From JARRKC01 sp037388505 (GTDB lineage Bacteria > Acidobacteriota > UBA6911 > RPQK01 > JAPXNP01): a DNA stretch of 64,000 bases. The notes below the pieces were generated by a model that saw nothing but the letters and a program-made list of their open reading frames with translations, ran no database searches and was not told where the DNA came from. Every line of letters begins with the position of its first letter. The first letter of the stretch is position 1. Below, one piece after another: positions 53,864 through 61,461 of the stretch. Where the stretch lies: positions 372,001-436,000 of the forward strand of contig JARRKC010000004.1 in the NCBI GenBank assembly GCA_037388505.1, in the 5' to 3' direction. A program made the translations under genes and the position numbers.

Positions 53864-55602
53864 CGATCAATGTCGGCCAGCACGAAATCCACGCTTCCCA
53901 GAATGGCCAGCAGGTCCGGCACCAGGAAGCCTCTCGAGATCTCGGGCACCATCTGAATGTGGGGGAACGAAGGCGTCCGGATGCGAGTCCGATAGGAAAC
54001 GCTACTCCCGTCACTAATCAGGTAGTATCCATTGCTTCCCTTGGTTGCTTCGACGCCGAAGAAGGCCTCTCCCGCCGGCACGGCCGGTCCCCAACTGACG
54101 TTCAAGAAGTGATCGATCAGCGTGTCGATGTGGTGCATCGTGCCGGGCTCCTTGAGGGGGGGCGTCGCTTTGGGATGTTTCGACTTGTAGGGGCCTTCGG
54201 GCATATTCTCCAGACACTGGCGCATGATGCGCAGGCTCTGGCGCATCTCCTCGATCCGAACCGCCGCGCGATCGAAGCAGTCTCCCTGTTTGCCGGTCGG
54301 GATGTCGAACTCGAACTGATCGTAGCCGGAATAGGGGCGAGTCTTTCTGAAATCCCATTCCATCCCGGTGGCGCGCAGACCGGGGCCGGTCACCCCCCAC
54401 TCGATCGCGTCCCTGGTCGTGTAGGCCCCAATCCCCTTGGTCCGTGCCTGGAAGACGGGGTTGCGCATGACGATACCGTCGTACTCATGCAGCCTCGGCG
54501 GCATGTAGTCAATGAACTCTCGAATCAGTTTGTCCCAGCCGTTGGGCAGATCCTGAGTGACGCCACCGATTCGAAACCAGTTCGGGTGCATCCGATCGCC
54601 ACAAATGGCTTCGATGATGTTGAGGGCTCTTTCGCGGTCGTTGAAAGTGAAGAACACGGGCGACAGCGAGCCGACGTCCTGGGCGAAGGTGCCGTACCAG
54701 ACGAGGTGACTGATGATCCTGAACAGCTCCACCAGCATCACACGAATCACCTGGGCGCGCTCCGGCACTTCGATGCCGGCGAGCATCTCGACGGCCAGAA
54801 CATAGGGCAGATTGTTCATAACACCGCCGAGATAATCGATTCGATCCGTGTAAGGGATGTAGGTATGCCAGGACTGACGCTCACCCATCTTCTCGGCCCC
54901 GCGATGGTGGAACCCGATCTCGGGGACGGCGTCCAGGATGACTTCGCCGTCGAGCTGAAGAACGATCCTGAGCACGCCATGGGTGCCCGGATGTTGAGGC
55001 CCAAGATTGAGGAACATGAAATCCGTGTCCTCACTTCGCCGTTTCAGCCCCCAACGCTCGGGTTTGAAACTCAGTGCCTCCTGCTCCCGACGCTGCCTCT
55101 CCGGCGGCAGTTTGAATCTCTCCATCTCCGTGGCCCGGGCCGGATGCTCCTTCCGGAGCGGATGTCCCTCCCAGGTCGGCGGCATCAGGATTCTCTCGAG
55201 GTTCGGATGGTTGTCGACCCGCACGCCGAACATGTCCCAGATTTCCCGCTCATACCAGTTCGCGTTTGGCCAGACGTTCACGACCGACTCGACGCTTTCG
55301 CCGTCCTTCAGAGGGACCTTGACCCGGACATCCTGATTGCGGTCGAAGGAAAGCAGGTGGTAGACGACCGTGAACTCGCTGTCGGGCTGACCCTCTCGAT
55401 GGCTTCGCGCCCGCTCGTCGATCGCGGTCAGGTCATACAGCATTGAGAAGGGCTGGACGAGTTTCTCCTTCAAGAACCGAAGCAGCTGCGGCGCATCCTC
55501 GCGGCCGATCCAGACGGTCGGGATCTTGTCCCGCGTTTCCTGGCTGGCGAGTATCGATTCTCCGAACTGCTTCTCCAGTTCACTGACCACGGAATTGACC
55601 AT
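53860..55602 (-). CDS. nuoCD: NADH-quinone oxidoreductase fused subunits C and D
   Basis: A single 580-residue frame encodes NuoC (about 1-170; NVWPNANWYEREIWDMFGV) joined to NuoD (about 190-580; NLGPQHPGTHGVLR, EIGFHHRGAEKM, YLGGVMNN). NuoD forms the quinone pocket beside NuoB; its conserved His and Asp residues look intact. Fusion of C and D is known from E. coli and several other phyla, so it is a variant rather than an anomaly. It starts 25 nt after nuoB and ends in an ATGA overlap with nuoE. Confidence 0.97.
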   Translation of the reverse strand: MVNSVVSELEKQFGESILASQETRDKIPTVWIGREDAPQLLRFLKEKLVQPFSMLYDLTAIDERARSHREGQPDSEFTVVYHLLSFDRNQDVRVKVPLKDGESVESVVNVWPNANWYEREIWDMFGVRVDNHPNLERILMPPTWEGHPLRKEHPARATEMERFKLPPERQRREQEALSFKPERWGLKRRSEDTDFMFLNLGPQHPGTHGVLRIVLQLDGEVILDAVPEIGFHHRGAEKMGERQSWHTYIPYTDRIDYLGGVMNNLPYVLAVEMLAGIEVPERAQVIRVMLVELFRIISHLVWYGTFAQDVGSLSPVFFTFNDRERALNIIEAICGDRMHPNWFRIGGVTQDLPNGWDKLIREFIDYMPPRLHEYDGIVMRNPVFQARTKGIGAYTTRDAIEWGVTGPGLRATGMEWDFRKTRPYSGYDQFEFDIPTGKQGDCFDRAAVRIEEMRQSLRIMRQCLENMPEGPYKSKHPKATPPLKEPGTMHHIDTLIDHFLNVSWGPAVPAGEAFFGVEATKGSNGYYLISDGSSVSYRTRIRTPSFPHIQMVPEISRGFLVPDLLAILGSVDFVLADIDR

Positions 55603-55627
55603 GATCGACCTGTGATCTATTCCAGTT

Positions 55628-56290
55628 TCAAACTCCGTCAGGAGTCCTGAGGTTGATGACTGTCGTTCTGTCGACTCTCTTCAGATCTCGCTGGCAGGGT
55701 CGCGGACCCCGCTCGATACCCTGAGGGCCGAGGACCCAGCTCAGGGGCCTCTTTTCATTCCCAACTGCTTCCCGCAGCAGTAACAGCCCTTCCATGAAGG
55801 CGTCCGGACGAGGGGGACAGCCGGGAACGTAGACATCGACGGGTAGAAACGTGTCCACGCCCTGAACGACGCTGTAGATATCGTACATCCCTCCCGAATT
55901 GGCACAGGAGCCCATCGAAATGACCCAGCGCGGTTCCATCATCTGGTCATAGAGCCGCTGGATGACCGGCGCCATCTTGACGAAGACCGTGCCTGCGATC
56001 ACCATTAGATCCGCCTCTCGCGGTGTCCCTCGGAGTACCTCGGAACCGAATCTCGAGATGTCGTACCGGCTCGTCACGCTCGTCGCCATTTCGACATAGC
56101 AGCAGGAGAGTCCGAAGTTGAAGGGCCAGATCGAATTCTTCCTGGACCAGGCCAACAGCCGATCCAGACGCGTCAGGGCCACCAGCCGGTTCATCGTCTC
56201 TTTGAAGGCCGCCATCCGATCCGCGTCGACCGCTACGGTCAGGGAATCGCCGGGCCCGGGGCCTGCCGTATCACTCAACCACCATTTCAT
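55628..56290 (-). CDS. nuoB: NADH-quinone oxidoreductase subunit B
   Basis: NuoB holds cluster N2, the last electron carrier before quinone. The 220 residues include the tandem cysteines in FGLSCCYVEM and the later ones in SMGSCANSGG and VPGCPPRPDAF. The start is ATG 56290 (MKWWLSD), in an ATGA overlap with nuoA; the longer reading overlaps nuoA by 150 nt. A C-terminal ~40-residue tail with several arginines extends beyond the core. Confidence 0.96.
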   Translation of the reverse strand: MKWWLSDTAGPGPGDSLTVAVDADRMAAFKETMNRLVALTRLDRLLAWSRKNSIWPFNFGLSCCYVEMATSVTSRYDISRFGSEVLRGTPREADLMVIAGTVFVKMAPVIQRLYDQMMEPRWVISMGSCANSGGMYDIYSVVQGVDTFLPVDVYVPGCPPRPDAFMEGLLLLREAVGNEKRPLSWVLGPQGIERGPRPCQRDLKRVDRTTVINLRTPDGV

Positions 56291-56721
56291 GATTCCGATC
56301 TCTCCCGTTTCCCGGTCTGGCCGGTCGCCAGCGGACGCATCGGTCCGGGTCCCCAGTCCAGCGCTCCCACCCTCCAGAGATAGATGAGCGTAGCCACGAG
56401 TACAGCAATGAAGACAACGACCTCGACGTAGCCGAGCCAACCCGTTTCACGTAACGCCACGGCCCAGGAGAAGATGAAGACTGCCTCGAGATCGAAGATC
56501 AGGAAGAACATCGCAATCATGTAGAACTTCGCCGAGAATCGCAGTCGCGGGTTCCCTGCCGACGTGACCCCGGCCTCGTAGGGAAGGTCTGTTTCCCGGT
56601 CGTGGTGTCGCTCCCCAAGGATGTGGGAGACCGCGATCATCCCGACGACCGTCACCAGGACAACGAGGCAGTAGACGACGAACGGCCAAAGTGGCGACGG
56701 GGCTGTGACGTAACTTTCCAT
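56287..56721 (-). CDS. nuoA: NADH-quinone oxidoreductase subunit A
   Basis: NuoA is a three-helix complex I membrane subunit and the first gene of the nuo operon. Over 144 residues it shows LPYEAGV, RFSAKFYMIAMFFLIFDLEAVFIF (the conserved acidic helix) and a third helix. Starts at ATG 56721 (MESYVTAP, AAGG 4 nt upstream) and ATG 56736 are both possible; I prefer 56721 because it places the first helix as in homologues. The operon diverges from larE; no clear nuo promoter could be read in the 200-nt gap. Confidence 0.93.
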   Translation of the reverse strand: MESYVTAPSPLWPFVVYCLVVLVTVVGMIAVSHILGERHHDRETDLPYEAGVTSAGNPRLRFSAKFYMIAMFFLIFDLEAVFIFSWAVALRETGWLGYVEVVVFIAVLVATLIYLWRVGALDWGPGPMRPLATGQTGKRERSES

Positions 56722-56904
56722 ACGCCTTGTCTCCATGCCGAGACACAAGTCACCTCTAGCATGGGATGCTCCAGCTCACTACGAGCTAAGCTGTTCACTG
56801 AAGGTTGGTTATCAACTACCGGCTATGTTCCACGTATCTCACAGTCGATACCGACTTTCAAGCGATTCGTGAAAAGCCGGATCCCGCGGACGCTGTGACG
56901 CCCA

Positions 56905-56913
56905 TGGTAAAAT
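56905..56913 (+). promoter_or_regulatory. Extended -10 promoter of larE
   Basis: TGG-TAAAAT (56905-56913) matches an extended -10 element (TGn before the hexamer). It ends 7 nt before the ATG at 56921, so transcription should start at or next to the start codon. No Shine-Dalgarno and no clear -35 are visible. Confidence 0.6.
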
Positions 56914-56920
56914 CGCAGCA

Positions 56921-57733
56921 ATGACCCCGGCGGAAAAAGAGCGGAATCTGGTCCACTTTCTGGAAGGATTCGGCAGCGCGATCGTGGCCTTCAGCGGGGG
57001 TGTCGACAGTTCCTACCTCGCCTTTCTGAGCCATCGTGTCCTGGGTGCGTCGGCGCGGATCGTCACAGCCCTTTCGCCTTCTGTCTCACGATCCCAGGAA
57101 GACACGGTGCGGGAGTTCGTGGCCCGCTACGGGGTGAATCACCACTTCATCCGAACCGATGAGCTGCATGATCCAGACTATGCCGCCAACCCGAGCAACC
57201 GATGCTATTTCTGCAAATCGGAACTGTTCGATCGACTCCGCAGCCTTCGCGATGAATGGGATGTCGAAGCCATTTTCGACGGAAGCAACGCGGATGACCT
57301 TGGGGATTACCGTCCGGGTCGCCGGGCGGCCCAGGAAAAGGCCGTCGTCAGTCCGCTCGCCGAGGCGGGAATGGGCAAGACGGACATTCGCGAGCAGTCA
57401 AGGAAGTGGGGCCTGTCCACCTGGGATATGCCCGCGACGCCCTGTCTGGCCTCCCGGCTTCCCTACGGGGTGGAGGTCACGGAAGCGAAGCTCCGCCAGG
57501 TCGATGCGGCGGAGAGCCTGCTACGGAACCTTGGCTTCACGGAGTTCCGTGTCAGGCATCACGAGACGCTGGCACGACTGGAGATTTCTCCGGCGGAGAT
57601 GCCACGCGTCTTCGATCAAGAGTTGTTGGAGCGGATCAACCGGGAGCTGAAGGCACTCGGATATCGCTACGTGACTCTGGACCTGCAGGGCTTCCGCTCA
57701 GGCTCGCTCAATGAACTGCTGGAACTCGAGTAG
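56921..57733 (+). CDS. larE: LarE-like ATP-dependent sulfur transferase (PP-loop)
   Basis: LarE adenylates a pyridinium carboxylate and sacrifices its own cysteine sulfur to make the nickel-pincer cofactor of lactate racemase-type enzymes. The 270 residues contain the PP-loop FSGGVDSS (about 24-31), NRCYFCKSELF (about 92-102), GSNADDLGDYRPG and TPCLASRLPYG with the cysteine at the position used as sulfur donor in the single-Cys type. Larger family members use a 4Fe-4S cluster held by three cysteines; here Cys in CYFC and PCLA need comparison to decide. No larA, larB or larC is in the window, so the target enzyme is elsewhere or the function differs. Confidence 0.9.
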   Translation: MTPAEKERNLVHFLEGFGSAIVAFSGGVDSSYLAFLSHRVLGASARIVTALSPSVSRSQEDTVREFVARYGVNHHFIRTDELHDPDYAANPSNRCYFCKSELFDRLRSLRDEWDVEAIFDGSNADDLGDYRPGRRAAQEKAVVSPLAEAGMGKTDIREQSRKWGLSTWDMPATPCLASRLPYGVEVTEAKLRQVDAAESLLRNLGFTEFRVRHHETLARLEISPAEMPRVFDQELLERINRELKALGYRYVTLDLQGFRSGSLNELLELE

Positions 57734-57742
57734 CCGGGGAGA

Positions 57743-57777
57743 GAGTTCCGAGTGCCGAGTGCCGAGTTCCGAGTTTC
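57743..57777 (+). repeat. Five tandem heptamers (GAGTKYC)
   Basis: Units in phase: GAGTTCC, GAGTGCC, GAGTGCC, GAGTTCC, GAGTTTC. The array starts 9 nt after the larE stop, in the 211-nt gap before the next gene in the same direction. The rest of that gap holds nothing I recognise. Confidence 0.92.
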
Positions 57778-57944
57778 GGTTGTCCAAATAGCGTCAGCGG
57801 AGGCTCACGCCACGAGATGAGGACGCGAACCCCGGGCTGTGCCCTTTCCCCAAGTGACCGGCTGTTGCCGCCGAGGCAGGCACGACGCAAGTGAGACGCC
57901 AACGGCGTCGTTTCATCCGAGAGCTTTGGGCAGTCGCGGCCGCT

Positions 57945-58958
57945 ATGAAGAGAATCGAGCACACTGCAAAATTGCTGGCGATTGGCTTCCTGGCCCTGGT
58001 GGCGATCCCCGGTCCCCTCTGGGCCCAACAGAGCAAACCACTCGAAGAAGAAAAGCCGAAAGCGGCCGGAGATGCCGCCATCCGGCTCTCGGTCGAGCAG
58101 GTCCGGGTCGATGCCACAGTCAGTACCAAGGACGGGAACCTGATCACCGGTCTGAAGCAGGACAACTTCGAAGTCTACGAGGACAAGGTCAAGCAGGAGA
58201 TTACGTATTTTGAGCCCGTCGAAGCCCCGATGACCGCAGTTCTCGTCACCGAGTACAGCAGAGCCCTCCCCTGGGAAATCCTGTACGACGCCATCATGGC
58301 GTCCTACTCGTTCGTGGACCAGATGCGGCCGGGCGACTGGGTGGCAGTCCGAGCCTACGATATGCGGCCCGAGACACTGGTGGATTTCACTCAAGACAAG
58401 GGCGAAGTCCTGGGAGCGTTGCAGAAACTCAATTATCCCGCCTACAGCGAGAGCAACCTGTACGATACGGTGTGTGACACTCTCGATCGAATCGAGGAAG
58501 TCGACCAGAAGACCGCAGTGGTCCTGCTGGCTTCCGGACAGAACACGTTCAGCCACAAGAACCTGAGCCAGGTCTACGATCGTGCCAAGAGGACCAATGC
58601 CGTCATCTACGCCGTGAGCCTGGGACAGTCGTATCGGATCCGGAACGAGCCCTACATGTCGGGTAGCGGGAATCTGGATCTCCTCCAGGGTGACACGATG
58701 CTTCGCACGATCTGCAAATCGACGGGTGGTGTGGCTTTCTTTCCCCGGTTTCAAGCTCAGTATCGGGAGATCTTCAGCTCCATCGCCGCCATGCTGCGCA
58801 GTCAGTACGCCCTGGGGTACGTATCGACGAATCCGAAGAAGGACGGCAAGTTCCGCAAGATCAACGTCATGGTCAAGGTGGACCTTGACGGAGACGGAAA
58901 ACCCGACAAGGTCAAGGTCAACAGCCGCGAGGGCTACATCGCCGAGAAAGGGGACTGA
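57945..58958 (+). CDS. VWFA-related acidobacterial protein with degenerate MIDAS
   Basis: The 337-residue exported protein has a signal peptide (1 to about 28, ending LWAQQ) and the family layout: N-terminal module (VRVDATVSTKDGNLITGL, FEVYEDKVKQEITYFEP), VWA fold (TAVLVTEYSRALPWE, ESNLYDTVCDTLD, TAVVLLASGQNT) and the closing YALGYVST and REGYIAEK motifs. The metal-site DxSxS is replaced by TEYSR and the later Asp of the TDG motif by ASGQ, so metal-dependent binding is unlikely. It therefore differs from the two paralogues at 27-29 kb. The start is ATG 57945, which fits the signal peptide; GTG 57891 adds an arginine-rich leader. No clear ribosome site. Confidence 0.88.
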   Translation: MKRIEHTAKLLAIGFLALVAIPGPLWAQQSKPLEEEKPKAAGDAAIRLSVEQVRVDATVSTKDGNLITGLKQDNFEVYEDKVKQEITYFEPVEAPMTAVLVTEYSRALPWEILYDAIMASYSFVDQMRPGDWVAVRAYDMRPETLVDFTQDKGEVLGALQKLNYPAYSESNLYDTVCDTLDRIEEVDQKTAVVLLASGQNTFSHKNLSQVYDRAKRTNAVIYAVSLGQSYRIRNEPYMSGSGNLDLLQGDTMLRTICKSTGGVAFFPRFQAQYREIFSSIAAMLRSQYALGYVSTNPKKDGKFRKINVMVKVDLDGDGKPDKVKVNSREGYIAEKGD

Positions 58959-59044
58959 GTCAGGACGAAGCCGCCCGAGACCTGGGAGCTCGGGCACACC
59001 GCCTTCGCGCCCCGTCCCGTCACGTGTTCTGGCCGGAGATGCGG

Positions 59045-60199
59045 CTACCTCGAGGTCGCTGCACCGTCCAGGCTGGTGTTGAGGCGGGTGTCGCTCTCAT
59101 CGGGCCGAATCGGGATCTGCTCTACGATCTCGATTTCGAAACCCTCCAGCCCGGCCAGTCTCTTGGGGTGGTTGGTCAACAGGCGCACTTTGTGCAGACC
59201 CAGATCCGCGATGATCTGCGCTCCGACCCCATAATCCCTGAAGCTTCCGCGCTCGCCGCGTTCCGCGCCCGCCCGCTGTTCCTCGATCTCCTGCAGGAGG
59301 TGCTCGTCTCGGTCCCCCGGCCTGAGATAGATGAGGACGCCCCGCCCCTCCCGACCAATCATCTCCAGGCTGCAGCGCAGCTCGCTGCAGGCTCCCGCAC
59401 GGAGACCCCCGAAGACATCGCAGAGAATGGATTCCGTGTGAACGCGAAGCAGCGGAGGAGGTCCCGACTTCAGGTCGCCCTTGACCAGAGCCAGGTGCTT
59501 TCGACGGTCCAGCCGGCTCTCGTAGACGTTTAACTGGAAATTGCCGTACCCAGTTTCAAAATCCAGACTTGCGATGCGCTCGACGAAACGCTCGGTGCGG
59601 AGTCGGAACTTGATCAGATCCACGACTGAAATCAGTCGCAAATCATGCTTACCGGCGAATCTCTCGAGCTCCTTCATACGAGCCATGGATCCGTCTTCGT
59701 TCATGATCTCGCAGATCACACCAGCCGGCTTCAACCCGGCAAGTCGGGCCAGGTCCACGGCCGCCTCGGTCTGACCGGCCCGCTCGAGCACTCCTCCGTT
59801 CCTGGCTCGTAGAGGAAAGACGTGGCCCGGGCGAACCAGATCGTTCGGCCGAGTCGCCGAGTCGATGGCGGTGAGAATCGTCACTGCACGGTCCGATGCC
59901 GAGATTCCGGTGGAAACGTTTCTTCGGGCTTCGATGCTGACACAGAAAGCCGTTCCAAGAGTCGATTCGTTGTTCGAGACCATGGAAGGAATCTGTAGTT
60001 CGTCCAGGCGGCTTCCCGTCATCGGCAGACAGATCAGTCCCCTTCCGTGCGTGGCCATGAAATTCACCGCCTCGGGCGTGATTTTCTCGGCCGCCATGGT
60101 CAGGTCCCCTTCGTTTTCGCGATCCTCCTCATCGATCACGATGACCATTTTGCCCGCTCGAATGTCTTCGATAGCGGCTTCGACTGATGAAAACGACAT
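59045..60199 (-). CDS. ribB: 3,4-dihydroxy-2-butanone 4-phosphate synthase with degenerate RibA domain (RibBX-like)
   Basis: The N-terminal half (1-200) is an intact RibB, which makes dihydroxybutanone phosphate from ribulose 5-phosphate for riboflavin: VIDEEDRENEGDL, ATHGRGLICLPM, STGISASDRA, RAGQTEAAVDL. The C-terminal half (about 205-370) aligns with GTP cyclohydrolase II but lacks key residues. The zinc motif SEC reads TES (255-257), the LRCDC segment reads LRAGAC (266-271), and the catalytic YLRQEGRG reads YLRPGDRD (291-298). This fits the RibBX type described in Proteobacteria, where the second domain has lost cyclohydrolase activity. A genuine RibA should be elsewhere. A TATAAT -10 box and AGGAG precede the ATG. 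Confidence 0.9.
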   Translation of the reverse strand: MSFSSVEAAIEDIRAGKMVIVIDEEDRENEGDLTMAAEKITPEAVNFMATHGRGLICLPMTGSRLDELQIPSMVSNNESTLGTAFCVSIEARRNVSTGISASDRAVTILTAIDSATRPNDLVRPGHVFPLRARNGGVLERAGQTEAAVDLARLAGLKPAGVICEIMNEDGSMARMKELERFAGKHDLRLISVVDLIKFRLRTERFVERIASLDFETGYGNFQLNVYESRLDRRKHLALVKGDLKSGPPPLLRVHTESILCDVFGGLRAGACSELRCSLEMIGREGRGVLIYLRPGDRDEHLLQEIEEQRAGAERGERGSFRDYGVGAQIIADLGLHKVRLLTNHPKRLAGLEGFEIEIVEQIPIRPDESDTRLNTSLDGAATSR

Positions 60200-60238
60200 G
60201 GGACGAATTCACTCCTGTGCACGGTTCGCAAAAAGCGG

Positions 60239-60244
60239 ATTATA
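60239..60244 (-). promoter_or_regulatory. -10 box upstream of the ribB gene
   Basis: A consensus TATAAT on the minus strand lies 40 nt before the ATG at 60199, with TGAAGT (60267-60262) 17 nt upstream as a weak -35. Transcription would start near 60232, and AGGAG follows before the start codon, 12 nt from it. An internal promoter of the rib operon. The leader is too short for an FMN riboswitch. Confidence 0.55.
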
Positions 60245-60264
60245 TCGGATTCGACGGGGGGACT

Positions 60265-60891
60265 TCACTTGACCGGCGGCAACCGCTTGATCCAACGCAG
60301 CGAGCCTTTCTGATCTGTGGCGACACGCCGCAGGGATTCACGGTAGTAAGGTGTCTCGTACTCGAGCACGATCGGGTTCTTCGGGTCGTCGAGATACTTC
60401 CACGTGCCGCGCCGGTCGTCCTTGAGGAAGACAGCTCGCACCTTCAGCTCATCCCCATTCAGCTTCAACGGGAATTCGCCCCTGCCGGTGACCTCGAAGC
60501 GCGCCGGAATATTGTTGAGAACGAGCTTGATCTCGCCGTCGCGAACCAGGTCTTCATAAACCGCACGGGAGAGCCACTTGACCATCCAGTCCTCGGCATC
60601 GGTGTCCACTCCCGGATCGAAGACGCCACTCGTCATGATTTTTCTCGAGCCGCGCACGGCGGCACGAAACATGTGAGTGGTTCCCTGGTAGCTGACCGTC
60701 TCCCATTCGAGCACGATGTCGGGCTGAAACCGAGCGATCCGAATGACGAATTGTGTCGGGTCCTTGGTGGCAGATTGAGTTTCGTAGACCAGGATCGTCC
60801 CCGGTCCGAATTCAAGACTGCCGGCCTGCGCCAACACCGGCGTCAGCAGGCCGAAGGCCACGCAGATAGTTCTGAATATGGTTTTCCACAT
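60265..60891 (-). CDS. Exported protein of unknown function
   Basis: The 208-residue protein has a signal peptide (1 to about 23, ending LAQA). The mature part looks beta-rich (LVYETQSATKD, FVIRIARFQPDIVLEWETVS, VLNNIPARFEVTGRGEFPL) and ends with a short basic tail. I do not recognise a family. The first 80 nt overlap the end of ribE in another frame, so the signal peptide is encoded inside the ribE tail. The gene precedes the ribB-like gene by 65 nt. The conserved location within riboflavin genes could mean co-expression only. Confidence 0.8.
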   Translation of the reverse strand: MWKTIFRTICVAFGLLTPVLAQAGSLEFGPGTILVYETQSATKDPTQFVIRIARFQPDIVLEWETVSYQGTTHMFRAAVRGSRKIMTSGVFDPGVDTDAEDWMVKWLSRAVYEDLVRDGEIKLVLNNIPARFEVTGRGEFPLKLNGDELKVRAVFLKDDRRGTWKYLDDPKNPIVLEYETPYYRESLRRVATDQKGSLRWIKRLPPVK

Positions 60892-61453
60892 ACTTGCTGA
60901 TCACATCCGCTTCAAGATTGACGGTGTCCCCTGCCTTGATACGCGACAGATTGGTGACTTCCCAGGTGTGAGGAATGATCGCGACTTCGAAGAAATCCGA
61001 GCCGAGACCGGAAATCGTCAGGCTGATGCCGTTGACCGTGACGCTTCCTTTCAAAACGCAATAGCGCAGGATCTCTTCCGGCGCTGAGAACCGAAAAATC
61101 CATGAGTTGCCCTCTTCCCGCACGGACTCCACCCGCCCCGTCGCATCCACGTGCCCCTGAACCAGATGTCCACCCAGAAAATCCGATAACCGAAGAGAGG
61201 GCTCCAGGTTGACCAGATCTCCCGTCTTCTTCGTCCCGAGGTTCGATCGCCGAAGCGTTTCCGGTGTCGCATCGACTTCAACCCAATCCTCCGCGATCCG
61301 CGTGACCGTCAGGCAGACCCCATCGACACTGACGCTATGTCCGACCTGCAGCAGGGCTCCCAGCCGTCCCGTCTCGAAACGAAAGGTGATGCCTTCCTGA
61401 GACGAGGTAATCGAGACGATCTTGCCCGTTTCCTGAACAATGCCCGTAAACAT
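60812..61453 (-). CDS. ribE: Riboflavin synthase, alpha chain
   Basis: RibE dismutates two 6,7-dimethyl-8-ribityllumazines to riboflavin. The 213 residues form two similar barrels: MFTGIVQETGKI with SVDGVCLTV in the first, and GHLVQGHVDATGRV with TVNGISLTI in the second; the MFTGIV N-terminus is diagnostic and sets the start at ATG 61453. The C-terminal helix (KYVENHIQNYL) ends in about 15 extra residues, which overlap the next gene. It follows the pseudouridine synthase by 8 nt. The other rib genes (ribD, ribH) are not in this window. Confidence 0.97.
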   Translation of the reverse strand: MFTGIVQETGKIVSITSSQEGITFRFETGRLGALLQVGHSVSVDGVCLTVTRIAEDWVEVDATPETLRRSNLGTKKTGDLVNLEPSLRLSDFLGGHLVQGHVDATGRVESVREEGNSWIFRFSAPEEILRYCVLKGSVTVNGISLTISGLGSDFFEVAIIPHTWEVTNLSRIKAGDTVNLEADVISKYVENHIQNYLRGLRPADAGVGAGRQS

Positions 61454-61461
61454 CCGGGGTC

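Noticed and set aside
53959..55446. 495-codon plus-strand frame inside nuoCD
   Set aside because: Antisense shadow of a conserved fused subunit; no ribosome site or domain.
53860..55602. NuoCD fusion as a novelty
   Set aside because: Fused nuoC and nuoD are already known from E. coli and other groups.
60200..60264. FMN riboswitch ahead of the ribB-like gene
   Set aside because: The leader after the -10 box is only about 33 nt, far too short for an FMN aptamer, and none of its conserved elements is visible.
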